Positions 50,182-62,369 are shown, counted from the stretch's first letter. The stretch is 64,000 bases of DNA from Maniola hyperantus (GCF_902806685.2 NC_048543.1:4630106-4694105); one strand, 5' to 3'. The notes: generated by a model from the letters alone, not told the origin. Numbers and translations: made by a program.

Positions 50182-50427
50182 CTAGCTTATACTCGTGACT
50201 TCGTCCGCGTGGACTACACAAATTTCAAACGCTTACTTCATCCCCTTATTGGTTCAATTTTCAAAAATCCTTTCTTAGCGGATGCTTACGTCATAATAGC
50301 TATCTGCATGCCAAATTTCAGCCCGATCCGTCTAGTAGTTTGCGCTGTGCGTTGATGATCAGTCAGTCAGTCAGTCAGTCAGTCAGTCAGTCAGTCAGTC
50401 ACCTTTTCCATTTATATATTTAGATTA
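50182..50427 (-). mobile_element. HelB Helitron-like element with long (CAGT)n
   Basis: CTAG at 50182, 'gacttcgtccgcgtggacta', 'cggatgcttacgtcataata', 'atgccaaatttcagcccgat' and ten CAGT units at 50361-50400, then 'accttttccatttatatatt'. Confidence 0.65.
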
Positions 50428-50843
50428 CATTACATTTTGGGGATTACATTAGTAGGTAGATAGGTACCCATTCGCATTTTCGATTTGTCTGATCTGAGGA
50501 CATTATTTTTTAATGTATTGTTGGTACTAAACTTTAAATTATTTACAATATAGCTATTTTAATTCGAATCACCCATAAACACTGTTTAAAAGCACATTTG
50601 AACAATTTTACGATTAAATAACATTCAAATGAGATCTTTTTATGGGCCTTTAAAAGTTATTAAGCGGTAAAAACAATAGGCAGGATCAAACAAATTGAGC
50701 AATGAATAGAGGGAGAGCATTTTGTATAACATTTAATAACAAGTTAACAACATAACAGCTACCTATAAAGACTGGACAGATAGGAACAACAATAACAAAA
50801 CGTCATGCTGCATGATTTTTTGTTCGATAGGTACCTAAAGTCC

Positions 50844-50980
50844 GTTCACTATAACTTTTCCCCTGACGTCATACTGGCACCATTGCTTTGTTTGCTTAAT
50901 TCCGTAGAGCTTAGGGTTTATTATTGTGTGATTTTTGCAATGGTGCCAAATATAACGTCAGGGGAAAAGTTATAGTGAAC
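50844..50980. mobile_element. Foldback MITE
   Basis: Left 'gttcactataacttttcccc' and right 'ggggaaaagttatagtgaac' are exact inverses; inner 'tggcaccattgc' / 'gcaatggtgcca' also pair. Arms ~43 bp, loop ~50 bp. Confidence 0.7.
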
Positions 50981-51040
50981 TATAGTTATAGGACTGTACT
51001 TACGATTTTGTTTACATTATTTCTTATGAAATATGAAATA

Positions 51041-51266
51041 CTAGATGATGCTCGCGACTTCGTCCGCGTGGATTTAGGTTTTTTTTAAATCCCGTGGGAA
51101 CTCTTTAATTTTCCGAGATAAAAAGTAGCCTATGTCCTTCCCCGGGACATAAGCTGACTCTGTACCAAATTTCATCAAATTCGGTTGAACGGTTAGGCCC
51201 TGAAAAGCTAGCAGACAGATAGACAGACAGACAGACACACTTTCGCATTTATAATATTAGTATGGA
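51041..51266 (-). mobile_element. HelA Helitron-like element, complete
   Basis: CTAG at 51041 and GA|T at 51265-51267 (A|TC on the minus strand). Same phrase order as 37795-38071. The right flank repeats 'tagtatggat' three times, echoing the element's own first bases. Confidence 0.65.
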
Positions 51267-51587
51267 TTAGTAGTATGGATGGATAGTATGGATAAATCGA
51301 TGATTATATAAAAACAAACCCTTTCGAAACCCGGCAATATTTCGATTTCCGAGTAAGAGCAAGTGTCAAAGCAAAAAGTTTAACATGCCTAGGTATAAAA
51401 AATGTGATTGTTACAACAAAAAGCACTCAACGAGAAATATTATTAAAAAATACAGGCTATCAAAAAGTAAGGAAAGCTCCTAAAAGTCGGTTGCGCCGCC
51501 TTTATGCCGGGAATCTGATCCCGTTTTATTAATACCTAAACCAAAAAGATGACAAAATATTATTTTATTGTAACCCTAACCTTATTA

Positions 51588-51885
51588 AGCTGTGATAGCC
51601 TAGTGGTTAGGACGTCCGCCTTCTAATCTGAGGTCGGGGCTTCCGGGCACGCACCTCTAACTTTTCGGAGTTATGTGCGTTTTAAGTAATTAAATATCAG
51701 TTGCTTTAACGGTGAAGGAAAACGTCGTGAGGAACCCTGCATGCCTGAGAGTTCTCCATAATGTTCTCAAGGGTGTGTGAAGTCTACCAATCCGCATATG
51801 GCCATCGTGGTAGACTATGGCTAAAACCCATCTCAGTGTGAGAGGAGACCTGTGCTCTGTAGTGAGCCGTTAATCATGATGATCC
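51588..51885 (+). mobile_element. S1 tRNA-derived SINE
   Basis: 'gatagcctagtggttaggac', 'ggtcggggcttccgggcacg' (B box damaged), 'gtgaaggaaaacgtcgtgag', 'agttctccataatgttctca', 'ctgtgctctgtagtgagccg'. Nearly full length. Nothing supported in 51886-52822. Confidence 0.65.
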
Positions 51886-52822
51886 TAATCCGTTAGTAAA
51901 ACTGGGACATCAAACCTCATAGTCTGCCTACTATATGTTTTGCCGACTTTGGCAGGTGGCTATTGATTAAAACTTTTTATATCGATTCAAAATATACGCG
52001 AATCTAAAGTTACATGCTTTTACATTCATAAATGATAAAACCACAGGCAGGACAGTTCATGTGAAAATGTCGTCATATACAAGGATACTTTAATCTACGA
52101 GTACTTATCAGTATTCCAATTTACGATACTAGACGAATAGACCGCGGCAGCTGTTCGTTCACATTATATGGACCAATAAACAAGTCGCTCTTTGCTCAGC
52201 TCAGCTCGGCTATTAGGTTCCCATGTAACGCATGCCTGCTTAGAACTTCCATTAATTAGACGAAATGGAGCCATTTTGGCGCTCAATGCAGGCATTGGCT
52301 TGAATTGGACTCTGGTTCTATCGAGATGAACTACCTGTAGATCTCTTAGTTAGCCCTAGTTTTACCTGATAAAGATTTTAATCAATGTCCTATGAGTTTG
52401 GCCTATTTACTCGTACTTACTTCTAATTGGCTTCTATACATTATCTAGTATCAACTTGTGTAATGATTACTGATTTAATATTACACCCCAGACACTCCAC
52501 AACAAGCGTACCTACTGATTCAATTACCAGACTAGTACCGGAACACCAGCCTGTCCGCCAAAGATTTGTGCTGAGGTTGAGCGAAGCTAATCGAGCGGGA
52601 CAAGGATAACGATACCATACTATAACATACTATACTATACTATGTATACTATCTTATAATATTCTATAGTAGTAGGTATAAGTATACAATACGACCATAC
52701 ATAAGCAACACCAGTTCGCGTGATAACAAAGTGAAAACCGAATGATGCCAGTGCGGCAGTGCCAGTAGCTGTGCCATTACATTGCCGGCTACAATAAAGT
52801 TTCGCTTCTTTACGTGGCAATA

Positions 52823-52998
52823 GTAAGTCTGCGGCCCAGGTGGGAGCAGGCGCGCCCTGCGAGGCGGCCAGCGTGTAAAATAAACTCTTAACGTTTACAA
52901 GAAATTGGTAGAAAGAATCGCGGACGCGTCCTAATCGAGAGCGGCTCGGAGAGTATGGTAACGTATGGCACCACGCTCCCAGCTGGGCCGCAGACTTA
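52823..52998. mobile_element. MITE with ~24-bp inverted ends
   Basis: Left 'aagtctgcggcccaggtggg', right 'cccagctgggccgcagactt', one mismatch in the shown bases. About 175 bp, no ORF. Confidence 0.65.
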
Positions 52999-53415
52999 AG
53001 TGTTCTGTTCTAGTAGTATAGCTTGTAGTTTTAACGAGTATGACCTGAATCCAACTGGATTCTATCGATTGCTATTATAGCAAAAATCAAACGTACTTCA
53101 ACAAAAAGGTACTCATTTATTACGTAGGTAATCATTTTCGATACCATCGGGAATTTTCCCTGAAATTATTGCGTCGTTATAGCAGCTAAGAAGCGTTCAA
53201 AGAGAAAAAATAGTCATTAGGTACGTTCCAAAAATCATAAAAAAAATTAGAAATAAAATATGTTCCTTGCTCAAATAGCTACAAATCAGGCTACAAAATA
53301 TAAATAGGTATAATTGTCAATTAGCGAGTATAGTGGATGTGATATTTTTACTTGCTAGAAAACGAAAAGGGAAACGGCAGGTACATTAATTAGTTTTAGG
53401 GGTAATAGAGAGAGA

Positions 53416-53943
53416 GCCAGCGCCTGCCAGACCTTCCTTATTTTATGATACTCGTAGCTGAAAGTTTATCTGCGTATTGTCCCCAACACTGAGAGGAACG
53501 TTTGCTTGTTTGGTTGTTTGTTTGGATCATGGTAGCTATGGGAGATAACAGGTAACAAAGGTGTAAATAATTTACGTCAAAGTATAAAGTCTAATTTTTT
53601 ATATTTTCTTCGGCGTATTACTTATTAGAATTCACGTCATGCATGCCAGATACTTGTGTCGTGGGAACCCCGCCAGACACCCTTAAACGTTAATATTTAT
53701 TAAACTTTAAAGGTGTGTGGCAGCCTGGCAGGGGGTTGCCACTATAGGTACTAAGTGTCAGGAAATACATAACGTGATTTCTAATACTAATACTAAAGAA
53801 AATATTTAAAAAACCTTTATTACCTGTTCTCTCCCAAAGCCACCATGATCAAAATTCCAACAAACGTTCCTCCCAGTGTCGGGGACAATACGCAGAGGAA
53901 CTTTCAGTTTTTTATAAATTAAGGAAGGTCTGGCAGGCGCTGA
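53416..53943. mobile_element. Long inverted-repeat element (~135-bp arms)
   Basis: The left arm starts 'gccagcgcctgccagacctt', includes 'ctgcgtattgtccccaacac' and 'gatcatggtagctatgggag'. The right arm holds the inverse: 'cccaaagccaccatgatca', 'gtgtcggggacaatacgcag' and 'aaggtctggcaggcgct'. The centre (53585-53720) contains 'taaagtctaattttttatat' and a 'gccagacacccttaa' foldback shared with 25888-25995. No coding capacity. Confidence 0.6.
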
Positions 53944-54097
53944 CTCTTAGATAAGAGATTGTATATTATTTGCAGCTCTGTTATCAGTTATCACTTTGCT
54001 CAAAGTTATTAGATAAATTGATATTCATAATTCAACACAGAGCAGATTTATGAAAAGTTTTCCGGTCATAGCTCAACAGCTGTGTTTGCAACTATTT

Positions 54098-54470
54098 TAA
54101 GGGTTCCGTACCCGAAGGGTGCCAACGGAATCCTATTACTAAGACTACGCTGTCCGTCTGTCCGTCCGTCCGTCTGTTTGTCAGCGGGCTGTATCTATCT
54201 CTTGAATCGTAATAGCTAGAGAGCTGAATTTTAACAGAATGTTTATTTCTATTACCGCTCATCCTATTACTAAAACTCCGCTGTCAGTCTGTCCGTCCGT
54301 CCGTCTGTTTATCAGCGGGCTGTATCTATCTCGTGAATCGAAATAGGTAGAGAGCTGAATTTTAACAGAATATTTAACAAATTTCAAAATGGCCGCCACG
54401 AAAATAAAAAAAAGTATTATTTCTTGTACAAGGGTATGGAATCCTTCGTGTGCGACTCCGACTTTTAATT
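54098..54470 (+). repeat. Rep-E copy with internal tandem duplication
   Basis: 'gggttccgtacccgaagggt' start; then the block 'cctattactaa(g/a)ac..cgctgtc' ... 'gtccgtccgtctgttt' ... 'gagagctgaattttaacaga' occurs twice (54131-54258, 54262-54390). The end 'gcgactccgacttt' is shortened. Confidence 0.6.
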
Positions 54471-54483
54471 ACTATTTTATTTG

Positions 54484-54685
54484 AAACTAGCTGCCCCGAC
54501 AAACTTCGTACCGCCTAACAGTTGATTCTTTTCCAGGCAATTTTTTAAATTTTTCTATCCGTAAGAACCATCCTCGTACCTACTTCAAGGAATATTATAA
54601 AAAAAGAATTAGCAAAATCGGTTCAGATGTTCTCGAGATTTGCGATCAGCAACACATTTAGCGATTCATTTTTATATATAGAGAA
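54484..54685 (-). repeat. Possible further Helitron-like subfamily
   Basis: 'aaactagctgccccgacaaa' with CTAG at the left and 'gcgattcatttttatatata' at the right resemble the plan of the other families; the body 'aaaatcggttcagatgttct' has the 'aaatcggtt' phrase also found in HelA. Confidence 0.35.
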
Positions 54686-56459
54686 GATAACAAATGAAAA
54701 TGACATGCAGAGTCATTTTAATTTGCAGATAAGCAAGTCATTTTTGGAATTTATAACCGAACAGTATTCAAATCCGGAATGAAAGTTGAATAAGTTATAT
54801 AAATCCTCCGGATCTCGTTACGCAACGAAATTCAATCGCAATTCGCAGGCTTGTAAACTCTGAAGCGACGGAGTACGTGACATAAATATTTAGAAAAATC
54901 ATACAGAGAACGTTATTTTTTCTTACTTTTTATAATTTCTATCATGCGAACAAAGGGGAAAAAATCCGCCATCTTGTGACTTCTTAGCTAGGAAATATAT
55001 TTTGATTAAATATATTATTCAATCTAACGACGATTACGCACTCCACTTCCGTCTTCCGAGTTCTATCCGCTATCCATGAGAATACCAGCGAGTATCTACG
55101 ACATAATATGTCATAAGCTACCATACAAAACAAAAAGGAACGTATTTTCTGACTCAGATCGAATGAGTGCGTAACCGCTGTAAGTCGAAAGTTGAAATCG
55201 TTTTCTAAGTCATTTGCGGAAAAATCTAGAAGTCCACTTGTAAGTATTGTTTTCCCAAAAAAGCTCTGAGTTTATGGCCCTCAGCAGTGAAACAGCAACA
55301 AGGGGGGAGGAAGGCCATCGCATCGCCTTATAACGCAGACATCTTCAAATTATCAACATGATGATCTGAAGGGTTCAAAACAGTGCACTTGTCTCGCTCC
55401 CACTTAGCTCGCCGATGCATTTTCATAAAAATATCTAAGGTGACTACTTATTTAGCCACACATGCGCCGTTCGTCGCTTACCTTGCTATTCAACTGAAAG
55501 TTTATGACGTTGTTCTTCTGCGTTGCGTAGGCTACTACTTAAACGAGCCGGAGAAAAGATGTGTTCAGGCCACCAGTCCGATTCTTAATTGATATCGTTG
55601 AAAATTTTTATCACGCCATCATTTAAAAATCGGTCTGATCGTTGGTCGTTAATCGACGTCAAACCTAAAGACGAATTCGTACTCTAGTTGGATTTGTTGA
55701 ATCTGGGAGCCACCGCATTATTATCCCAAGAAAACTATTATAACTGATAGGGCACGACCCTCAGTAATGAGGAATACGATGCAAAAAGAGTGCTGTCGCA
55801 ATTCCGCTACGCGATGATTTCGATCTGAATATTCAACGTATTCTAATCAATGTGCGGCACTGACATATTGTCTCTCTGCCAACGACTGTTCAGTCAGCAG
55901 TTTCCAACTTGCACACAAACTGCAAACTGCACAGTCGTACCTAATAGTCGTTTAACTAGGTACGACTCAGCTTAACTTCTAAACGACTAACAAACGCTTT
56001 AGTTCAACTGACCGCGTCCTACCTGTTACGATTTATTGATGTCCGACTGAAGGTCGATTTCTAGTACGAGCCAATTGATCGGCTATCGCGTTGTCGCCAA
56101 GCATTCAGCCGAAGCTGAACCTGAAAGTTTAATAGCCCTAAAAACTTCAGTTCAATATGGGCTATAAAAGTTATTAAAATAATGTTTTTTTAAAGTTTAT
56201 ATTGACTGTTGTTTCTTGACATTTTTCAGTAATAAGTATGACCTGCACGTCGCTTCTTCCATTACGCTTGCGCGGATTCGTATTTCGTAGCAATTATCCA
56301 ATTTCACTAGAAATAGCGCTTACTAGAAATCTTCAGCTTCGGCCAAAACTTCGACCCGTTTTGGCTGAAACGGAAGTTTTGGACGATGGTGTTTTTTAGG
56401 CCGAAGGTGGCTGAACCAGAAATTTCGGTCGGACATTACAGTTTATATTATAAGCTTCT
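54686..56459. other. No supported feature
   Basis: 1.8 kb. Small GC-richer patches at 55640-55830 and 56330-56420 may be old repeats. No exon with both splice sites could be identified. Confidence 0.35.
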
Positions 56460-56667
56460 GGCTTCGCGCTTTACATAGACACTCTAGAAGTGCCTTTAAC
56501 AGGCAATATTAGCCCTTAAATCCTCTTCAACCTAGTTGCCTGGTAGAGATCGCTTCACAGCGATAAGGCCGCTGATTGTATGTTCTTCTTTTACATGTTT
56601 CTTTTTGTGTCTTTTTATTTTTTTATTTTTTGGTGTACAATAAAGAATATTAAACAAACAAACAAAC
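56460..56667 (+). mobile_element. LINE 3'-UTR remnant
   Basis: 'tggtagagatcgcttcacag', 'cgataaggccgctgattgta', T-rich stretch, then 'gtgtacaataaagaatatta' and AAAC repeats. This is a widespread 3' end of lepidopteran LINEs. No ORF survives. Confidence 0.5.
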
Positions 56668-57261
56668 AATATTGCGTGGAGTAAGAGTGATCAGTTTTTG
56701 TTCTGGGCCACTTATGAGGTAGGTAGGTACTTCGGCTACCAAAAGCATACTTGACAGTTCCATTAAAATGAACCTTTGGAACAAATATTCAAAGCTAATA
56801 ACTTCACTAGTGGTAGATTGGTGGCCATCTAGACACTTCCAAAAAATATACAAACAACTTTTTTTTTTTAAATAGATGAAAAACATTGAATTGGCAACGA
56901 TCGAACCTTGGATAATCCAATGTACTCACAAATTATAACGCATATTATATTGTAGGTATGTACACACATAGCTAATTTACGGTTCACATTATTTACCAAT
57001 TACCATTACAGTGGTTTGGCTAGGTCCTCCTCGCTTGTTCAAATCTATATCAATACACACACCTACTACCTATCTAAAGCCTAGGCAGAAAAATAAAAAA
57101 TAGATCTAGTATGTGTTAGAACTCAGAAGACGCATAACTTCAATGATTTGTATAAGTAATTTCGAATCCATACTAGTTGCTAACAACTTTGACGCTCATT
57201 ATTTTAAGCAGTTTTTTACTGTTACGAATCTGTAACTAATCTAAAAAATTAAATTAAAGTT

Positions 57262-57400
57262 TTCCATATTGTCAAAGGTGTGTGAAGTGTGCCAATTTGC
57301 ACTGGGCGAGCGTGGTGGATTGTGGCCTAAATCCTACTCATTCTGAGAGGAGTTCTATGCTCAGTAGTGGGCCGATGATGGGTTGATCATAATAGTGATT
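57262..57400 (+). repeat. S1 SINE 3' part
   Basis: 'aaggtgtgtgaagtgtgcca', 'tctgagaggagttctatgct', 'cgatgatgggttgatcataa'. Head and first body part missing. 56668-57261 has nothing supported. Confidence 0.5.
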
Positions 57401-57404
57401 ATGA

Positions 57405-57548
57405 CTTATAGTCACGACCGAAGCCTCCCACCAATCCAAAGCCAATTTAGAAATTTTATATTTCCGAAATATCTCTGCTGGGAATCGAACCCGGAGTCTC
57501 TCACTCTATAATACCACAGCGCTCGTCACTGCGTCAAGGAAGCCAAAT
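57405..57548 (-). repeat. S2 tRNA-derived SINE
   Basis: Minus strand: 'tgacgcagtgacgagcgctg' (A-box side), 'ctccgggttcgattcccagc' (B box), then 'tgggaggcttcggtcgtgac', as in the full S2 copy at 60793. Confidence 0.5.
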
Positions 57549-57564
57549 AGCAAAAGCAACACCC

Positions 57565-57905
57565 ACAAGTCAAGAGCACCCTAGGCAAGCACCTCATAGG
57601 CGCCCCTCTATCAGCCATATTAAAAATTTACTAACTGACTTCAAAAGAACGAGGAATGGTCTCATTGCATAGCTGATAGTTGGTGATTATATTTATTCAT
57701 GTGAACGAGTGAAGAACATCACGTCATGACACTCTGCTATATTAAAGAAGAGGCAGTTTCGGTCACTCCAAAATAATATAACTTTGTAGGGATAATTAGG
57801 TAGGCCAGATAATGGAACTCTACATGATCGCGCGCGCCCCTTCGTAACCTCCGCCCCTAGGCACGTGCCTAGTTTGCCTTAGGGATAATCCGCCTCTGCC
57901 GATAC
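57565..57905. mobile_element. Possible hAT-like DNA transposon fragment
   Basis: Left 'gagcaccctaggcaagcacc' and right 'ggcacgtgcctagtttgcct' are partly inverted, with 'gcgccc(c)' on both sides. Recalls hAT ends but no transposase is present. Confidence 0.3.
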
Positions 57906-58189
57906 CCCATACAGATAACAAGTTGTAATGACAACATAATTGCACGGCGCATCGTGAAGAGAAACGACTGTAATGGAGGCGTGAAACCAATCTCATTTCA
58001 CTGAAACGAATGGATTACTGTAACGAGGCATCGAGTATACACTATACAGTTCTATGCATACTCGAAGTAAATAAAACTGAAGTAAACTTATGGGACACTT
58101 GACTCTAATAAAAATGAGCACTTTATAACATCATAATATTTTACAAACGGATCTAGAAATCGAAAAATGATGCTCCACACCCACAGTAT

Positions 58190-58450
58190 TTTTAAAAGAC
58201 CTATTCAACGATACCCCACACTATAGGGTATACGAGAAAAAAATTCATCTACACTTTACATGCAGGGGAGCTACCTTAAAAAAAATATTTATCACAATTT
58301 TATTTCACCACTTTGTCAGCGTGATTAATATTTATACGCATGCCAAATTACAGATCTCTATAGCACTAATAGTCACTGAGATTAACCGAGGACGGACGGA
58401 CGGACGGACGGACAGACGGACGGACATGGCGAACGGGATACGGAACGGGA
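58190..58450 (+). repeat. Microsatellite-bearing repeat with (GGAC)n
   Basis: 'cgcatgccaaattacagatc', 'tagtcactgagattaaccga' and (GGAC)n at 58392-58428, then 'gaacgggatacggaacggga'. Unclassified. 58451-58952 has no feature. Confidence 0.4.
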
Positions 58451-58952
58451 ATAAACTAGTATTTCCATAATTTTTATACCATTTAAAAATAAACTTGTCA
58501 ACAATCGTTATTTACTCAACTACATTCGTTTAATTGGCTTCATAATTTGGTACGTAACGACGACATGTAATCGAAACGTCAAACCAAGTATGTTCCGGTA
58601 AAATGAAACTGCTCGCTATATTATGTAACATCGCGATTTTTAAAAATATGTTTTTGTTTTTAATAATGTTATTAATTTTCAATAGTAATTAACCCCTATC
58701 GGCGGCGTAACATGTTGCTGGTTGAGCTGAAATTTTGGAGAAAATAAACCAGATACAAAGAAAATATACAGAGAATAAATGAAAATATACAGACAATAAA
58801 AATTTGAGGTATACACGATTTAAAAAGTTTAAAAAAATACTAATAATTAGCGTGTTGCCAGTGATAGTGATGACAATATGGATCCGAGACGTGGTCGCTA
58901 ACTATGGGCCTCATAAGAAAGCTCAGAGTCACCGATCAACCGATAGGCGTTA

Positions 58953-59139
58953 CATAGTATTATAAATGCGAAAGTCTGTCTGTCTGTCTGCTAGCTTTTC
59001 ACGGCCCAACAGTTCAATCGATTTCGATGAAATTTAGTATAGAGTTAGCTTACATCCCATGTACTTCACATAGGCTACTTTTTATCCCGAAAAATTAAAG
59101 AGTTCCAACGGGATTTTTAAAAAGCTAAAGTATATCTAG
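58953..59139 (+). mobile_element. HelA copy with damaged 3' end
   Basis: 'attataaatgcgaaagtctg', 'ttcacggcccaacagttcaa', 'ggctactttttatcccgaaa', then CTAG|T at 59136-59140. The GC hairpin before CTAG is deleted. Confidence 0.6.
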
Positions 59140-59454
59140 TATTTTATATTTAATAAAAAATGAATTATTTTGAGGCATAATTTTATTCCGGCAGTAGTTA
59201 GATAGGTACTTTACGGCTTACGCTTAGCCTATCAACTCTCCGCCATACTAGCAGTATATTCTCGATGAATTAACCGCAATCAATGTTTATGGTTATAGTT
59301 GACCCTCGGATATTCTGAATAAGTATATCATAGATAGATAGTGCTTGCTCTGGTTGTAAAAATAATCACGAAGAATTTGTAAGTAATTTATCAAAAAATG
59401 CGAATAAAAATCTTTTTTCTGAAAATTCAGGGGAAAAGTAAGTATAACTTTATA

Positions 59455-59605
59455 AGTAGAACTCTCAGACATGCAGATTTCCTCACAATGTTTTACTTTA
59501 CCATAAAAGCAAGTGATATTAATTTATTGTTTATTAAAACGTACATAATTTCGAAAAGTTAGAGGTGCGTGCTCGGAATTGACTGGACTCCCGGACCCTA
59601 GGTAG
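59455..59605 (-). repeat. S1 SINE fragment
   Basis: 'agaactctcagacatgcaga', 'cctcacaatgttttacttta' and 'aaaagttagaggtgcgtgct' are reversed S1. B box 'ggagtccagtcaattccgag' is decayed. Confidence 0.5.
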
Positions 59606-59847
59606 GCTTAGTAGTTATTTCTCAAAGGCTTACTATGAGATTTTACTTGTTTTCTCAGCCCTAGGCGATTGGAACCGTCGTGGCTTTAGTTTCAAGTTTA
59701 CGTAATTGATTATCACCACTACATCATATCCTTACAATTCCAACTTCTGACGATCAAAAAGTGTACAAACTCGAATAAATTCTTTGATTATGATCCCACA
59801 GGTGTTTTTCTACAAAGCCACCCAAGTGAAGTCGGGCCGGGTCAGCT

Positions 59848-60063
59848 AGGTATATAAAGGGAAAAAAAGGTGACTGACTGACTGATTTATCAACGCACAG
59901 CTCAATCTACTGGACGGATCGGGCTGAAATTCGGCATGCAGATAGCTATTGTGACGTAGACATCCGCTAAGAAAGGATTTTTGAGAATTCAACACATAAG
60001 GGGGTGAAATAGGGGTTTGAAATTTGTGTAGTCCACGCGGATGAAGTCGCGAGCTTAAGCTAG
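59848..60063 (+). mobile_element. HelB Helitron-like element
   Basis: 'gactgactgactgatttatc', 'ggacggatcgggctgaaatt', 'acatccgctaagaaaggatt', 'gggggtgaaataggggtttg', 'cgcggatgaagtcgcgagct' and CTAG|T at 60060-60064. Confidence 0.65.
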
Positions 60064-60328
60064 TGTAGGATAAAGTTCACCATTGCTGCTACAATTTCCT
60101 TCAGTGAACATTAAAGCCCGAAGCTAACATTCGTCTTGTTAAATCAGAGGAAATTCCATCTTTGCTAAGCCGTTAGCCGCAGGTGCCGTTTATTGCCAAA
60201 GTTTTACATGTCTCAAGAATTTCGATAAGACACCTGGCTGGATACCTGGCATCCGAGATATGTCATATTACTAGAGCTTGCAATGCCACGCAAAATGTAC
60301 CTACAGTACGTAGAAGAAAGTAATGTAC

Positions 60329-60470
60329 ATCGACCTTTAGAAGAAGATAGCAGACTTGTAGAGCATTGTTTCTGTCGTTGAGACTGTCAAAACGTCATAT
60401 AGGTATGAGTGACAGAGACAACGCTCTACAAAGCCGAAATGTCATTCTAAAGGTACTGTCATACTGTACC
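60329..60470. mobile_element. Short inverted-repeat MITE, copy 2
   Basis: Ends 'cgacctttagaagaagatag' and 'atgtcattctaaaggtactg' are inverted; inner 'ttgtagagcattgtttctgt' / 'agacaacgctctacaa'. Same family as 15305-15455. Confidence 0.55.
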
Positions 60471-60792
60471 TTAAACTGATTGGTATACACTGTTCTCTAT
60501 ACTTAATAATATACAGAGCTTAGAACACAGTGTAAATTAGTTAAGTACAAACAGTGAGATGTTTTGGTGTAATAACAACATTTGATGAGCTTTTGATGTT
60601 TACGGATGAGATGGATTTAGGTATAAGTAGAAGTTCCTCTTCAATATGTTGTCAAAAGTGGGATGAGGTTTTTAGCCGGTAGGAGCCCTACACCGCGCAG
60701 CGCGCTTCTCCTTGGCTGATCCATGATGGGTTTTTTAAAGACAAAAACCTGGTTAAGTGCATGTCGGACTTGCTGACTTGACGACTAGGTTT

Positions 60793-61085
60793 GACGATCT
60801 CTCTGGTGCAGTGGTGAGTGCTGTTGTCTTATCAGCGGGAGGTCCCGGGTTTGATTCCCGGCAGGGGAAATTTGGGATTTTTATAGTTTCTAAATTTTCT
60901 CTGGTCTGGTCTGGCGGGACACTTCGGCCGTGGCTAGTTACCACCCTACCAGCAAAAGCCATGCAAAACCGCAAATTTAGCATTCTGGTTAGCCCGCTTC
61001 CATCTTAGACTGCATCATCACTTACCACCCGGTGAGATTGCAGTTGCATTGCTAGCTTGTATTGGAATAAAAATAAAAATTTAAA
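60793..61085 (+). mobile_element. S2 tRNA-derived SINE, full length
   Basis: 'ctggtgcagtggtgagtgct' (A-box side), 'tcccgggtttgattcccggc' (B box), body 'ctctggtctggtctggcggg', 'ccaccctaccagcaaaagcc', 'cccgcttccatcttagactg', and an A/T-rich tail with 'ggaataaaaataaaaattta'. Confidence 0.65.
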
Positions 61086-61207
61086 AATACTACGAAGGGT
61101 TCCGTACCATCGTACAAGAGTATGTAGGTACTTTTTCAGGACATCAGGTTGTTAGGTTTATGAAATGTAGATCCATACATTTCACATTTCAGAAGTGGTT
61201 TAATTTT

Positions 61208-61251
61208 TTAACCGACTTCAAAAAAAGGAGGAGGTTCTCAATTCGTCGGAA

Positions 61252-61289
<38 letters not shown>

Positions 61290-61535
61290 ATGTTCCCCGA
61301 TTACTCAAAAACGCCTGGACCGATTTTGAAAATTCTTTTTTTGTTTGAAAGGGTATACTTCAAAGTTGGTCCCATTTCAATTTGGTGAAGATCTGATGAA
61401 CATCTTCGAAGATAGATACTGGAACTCCTCAACGGATAAGAGTAAATTGCTCGCGATCAGTGTAATAGCTTAGTAAACAGTAGATTTTTAACCAGTCATA
61501 GCATAATTCCATGGGGCCACTAAAAATTGTGAAAT
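61208..61535 (+). repeat. Interspersed repeat starting 'accgacttcaaaaa'
   Basis: 'ttaaccgacttcaaaaaaag' with 'gaggaggttctcaattcg', a run of ~24 T at 61256-61285, 'ttactcaaaaacgcctggac' and 'ctccaacgg'-like downstream phrases form a repeat common in Lepidoptera. Its ends share 'aaccgacttc' with the foldback that follows. Confidence 0.45.
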
Positions 61536-61542
61536 AAAAAAA

Positions 61543-61880
61543 TTTTACAAAAAAAATAAAAACCGACTTCGTTACATAAACACTAAAAATTGAAAAATAA
61601 TTTAATTTATTACCGAATATATTATGTATACAAGAGTTAATATAGTTCCATAATAATATTTTTTAGGGTCGGTGCCAATGAGGTGCCATTGTGGAGTCCC
61701 ATAAAAATATGAAGTCTAGACGATTCGCGCAGCTAAAGCTAATTGGCACCGGCACCAAAAAGTATTATTATGGAACTATATTAACTCTTGTATACATAAT
61801 ATATTCGGTAATAAATTAAATTATTTTTCAATTTTTAGTGTTTATGTAACGAAGTCGGTTTTTATTTTTTTTGTAAAAAA
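61543..61880. mobile_element. Foldback element with ~138-bp near-perfect arms
   Basis: The left arm 61543-61679 holds 'aaaccgacttcgttacataa', 'tattaccgaatatattatgt' and 'gagttaatatagttccataa'. The right arm 61741-61880 is its reverse complement with about 4 substitutions (all near the loop) and a 2-nt length change. The loop is 61 bp. Confidence 0.75.
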
Positions 61881-62214
61881 TTTAATTTACATCGTACTTT
61901 GTACGTAGCTCGTAGGTACCAAAATTACGTCAACCATGCTTACCTTGCTCTGCAAGATATCTCGTTATATGTATACTTAATATTTAATAATATTTGCACC
62001 CTCGTCCGTCACCCCGAGGCTCTACATAATCTAATAAAGGTAATGTACTACCTTATATACCAAAAGGCTAGAAAGGTCAGATAGCCAATTGTGTGTGACG
62101 AAAAAAGGTTGCGAAGACAATATGGGATAAATAAATTGTCGATACTGAAGAAATAAAAGCTATGAATAATGACAGAAAGATCTGATCACTTGACTAGATA
62201 GATAGGTAGGTAGG

Positions 62215-62369
62215 TATAGTACGCGACAGGTCGAGATGGCGATCGGGGTATGAGGCGGGGAGACGCTCCGCACACCCACACGTCACCCGTACCGGGTTAG
62301 CGCGGGGGCTATGCGGGTGTGCGGGGCGTCCCCACCCCAATTGCCATCTGCACCTGTCGCGTACTATAG
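62215..62369. mobile_element. PalF palindromic MITE, copy 9
   Basis: 'tatagtacgcgacaggtcga' on the left, 'cacctgtcgcgtactata' on the right: inverted ends including the flanking 'tata'. Best-preserved ends. Confidence 0.75.

Noticed and set aside
50361..50400. CRISPR-like regular repeats (CAGT)n
   Set aside because: Simple microsatellite without spacers, in a eukaryotic repeat.
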